Assembly (NCBI GenBank): GCA_027490595.1
Contig: JAIXXU010000293.1
Span: forward strand, 1 to 6,982
Length of the DNA: 6,982 nucleotides
Direction: 5' to 3'
Source: Pseudomonadota bacterium
GTDB taxonomy: Bacteria > Bdellovibrionota_B > Oligoflexia > Silvanigrellales > Silvanigrellaceae
Shown: piece by piece, positions 6,807 through 6,982 of the stretch
Layout of the letters: each line of letters begins with the position of its first letter
Position numbering within the stretch: the first letter of the stretch is position 1
Notes under the pieces: generated by a model
What the model was told of the DNA's origin: nothing
What the model saw: the letters and a program-made list of their open reading frames with translations, nothing else
Database searches by the model: none
Made by a program: the position numbers and the translations under genes

Positions 6807-6982
6807 ATGATTAAAGGCGCGATTTCTACTGTAGAATCAATGATTTGCGTCGATAGATTGCCTTTAAATAAAGGGTCCCTTCTATCTACATCAAAACTGT
6901 ATGCCCTAAAAAAAAGATGCATTCTTCCTACTTGGTTGGTAGAGGGAATTCTTATGAGTTTGGGACACAAAGAGCCTTGGGC
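6807..6982 (+). CDS. Unidentified protein, 5' part only (runs off the window)
   Basis: An open frame starts at ATG 6807 and stays open for 58 codons to the window edge. It has a good Shine-Dalgarno: GAGG at 6798-6801, five bases before the ATG, with AGAGG also at 6792-6796. The protein begins MIKGAISTVESMICVDR and continues with a basic segment KLYALKKRCILPTWLVEGI and then LMSLGHKEPW. I do not recognise the family with confidence. The 'LPxWLVExxL...G' piece recalls the start of RsmB/NOL1-type RNA cytosine methyltransferases just before their catalytic region, but that is a weak resemblance and the NusB-like part of RsmB is absent. It lies 71 bases after nrdR on the same strand, either as a further operon member or under its own promoter at 6745-6772. 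The opposite-strand frame here has no start signal and is a shadow. Confidence 0.6.
   Translation, partial: MIKGAISTVESMICVDRLPLNKGSLLSTSKLYALKKRCILPTWLVEGILMSLGHKEPW

Overview
This window looks like ordinary chromosome from an AT-rich Gram-negative bacterium. It has no mobile element, phage gene, RNA gene or CRISPR array that I can see. The AsmA-like protein implies an inner membrane/periplasm/outer membrane envelope. The order acpP - rpiB - glyA - nrdR recalls the fatty-acid/rpiB/glyA/nrdR blocks of delta-proteobacterial lineages. With the low GC content, my best guess is a Bdellovibrionota/Oligoflexia-type organism (for example Silvanigrellales-like). This guess rests on recall of gene order and base composition, not on a search.

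Left part (1-2494). A 194-base AT-rich leader precedes a FMN-dependent NADH-azoreductase (azoR, +). Facing it is a small two-part protein (-) with an N-terminal GGCASCG cysteine motif and a C-terminal rhodanese domain. Divergent from that, across about 50 bases, starts an alpha/beta hydrolase (+) with a complete Ser-Asp-His triad.

Middle (2500-4448). The hydrolase is followed after five bases by an AsmA-family membrane-anchored periplasmic protein, so the two are probably cotranslated. A 119-base spacer with a repeated 12-mer and alternative small hairpins leads to acyl carrier protein (acpP). A strong intrinsic terminator stands between acpP and the next gene.

Right part (4539-6982). rpiB, glyA and nrdR form a tight operon in which each junction is a 4-base ATGA stop/start overlap. 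RpiB makes ribose-5-phosphate, GlyA makes glycine and methylene-tetrahydrofolate for purines and dTMP, and NrdR represses ribonucleotide reductase genes. Together they read as a nucleotide-precursor supply and control unit. After a 71-base gap with a sigma70-like promoter, an unidentified gene starts and runs off the window.

No previously undescribed system stands out. The points most worth a second look are the terminator in the path of rpiB-glyA-nrdR with a possible promoter just before it, the acpP gene without fab neighbours, the cysteine-motif/rhodanese fusion, and the hydrolase-AsmA pair.
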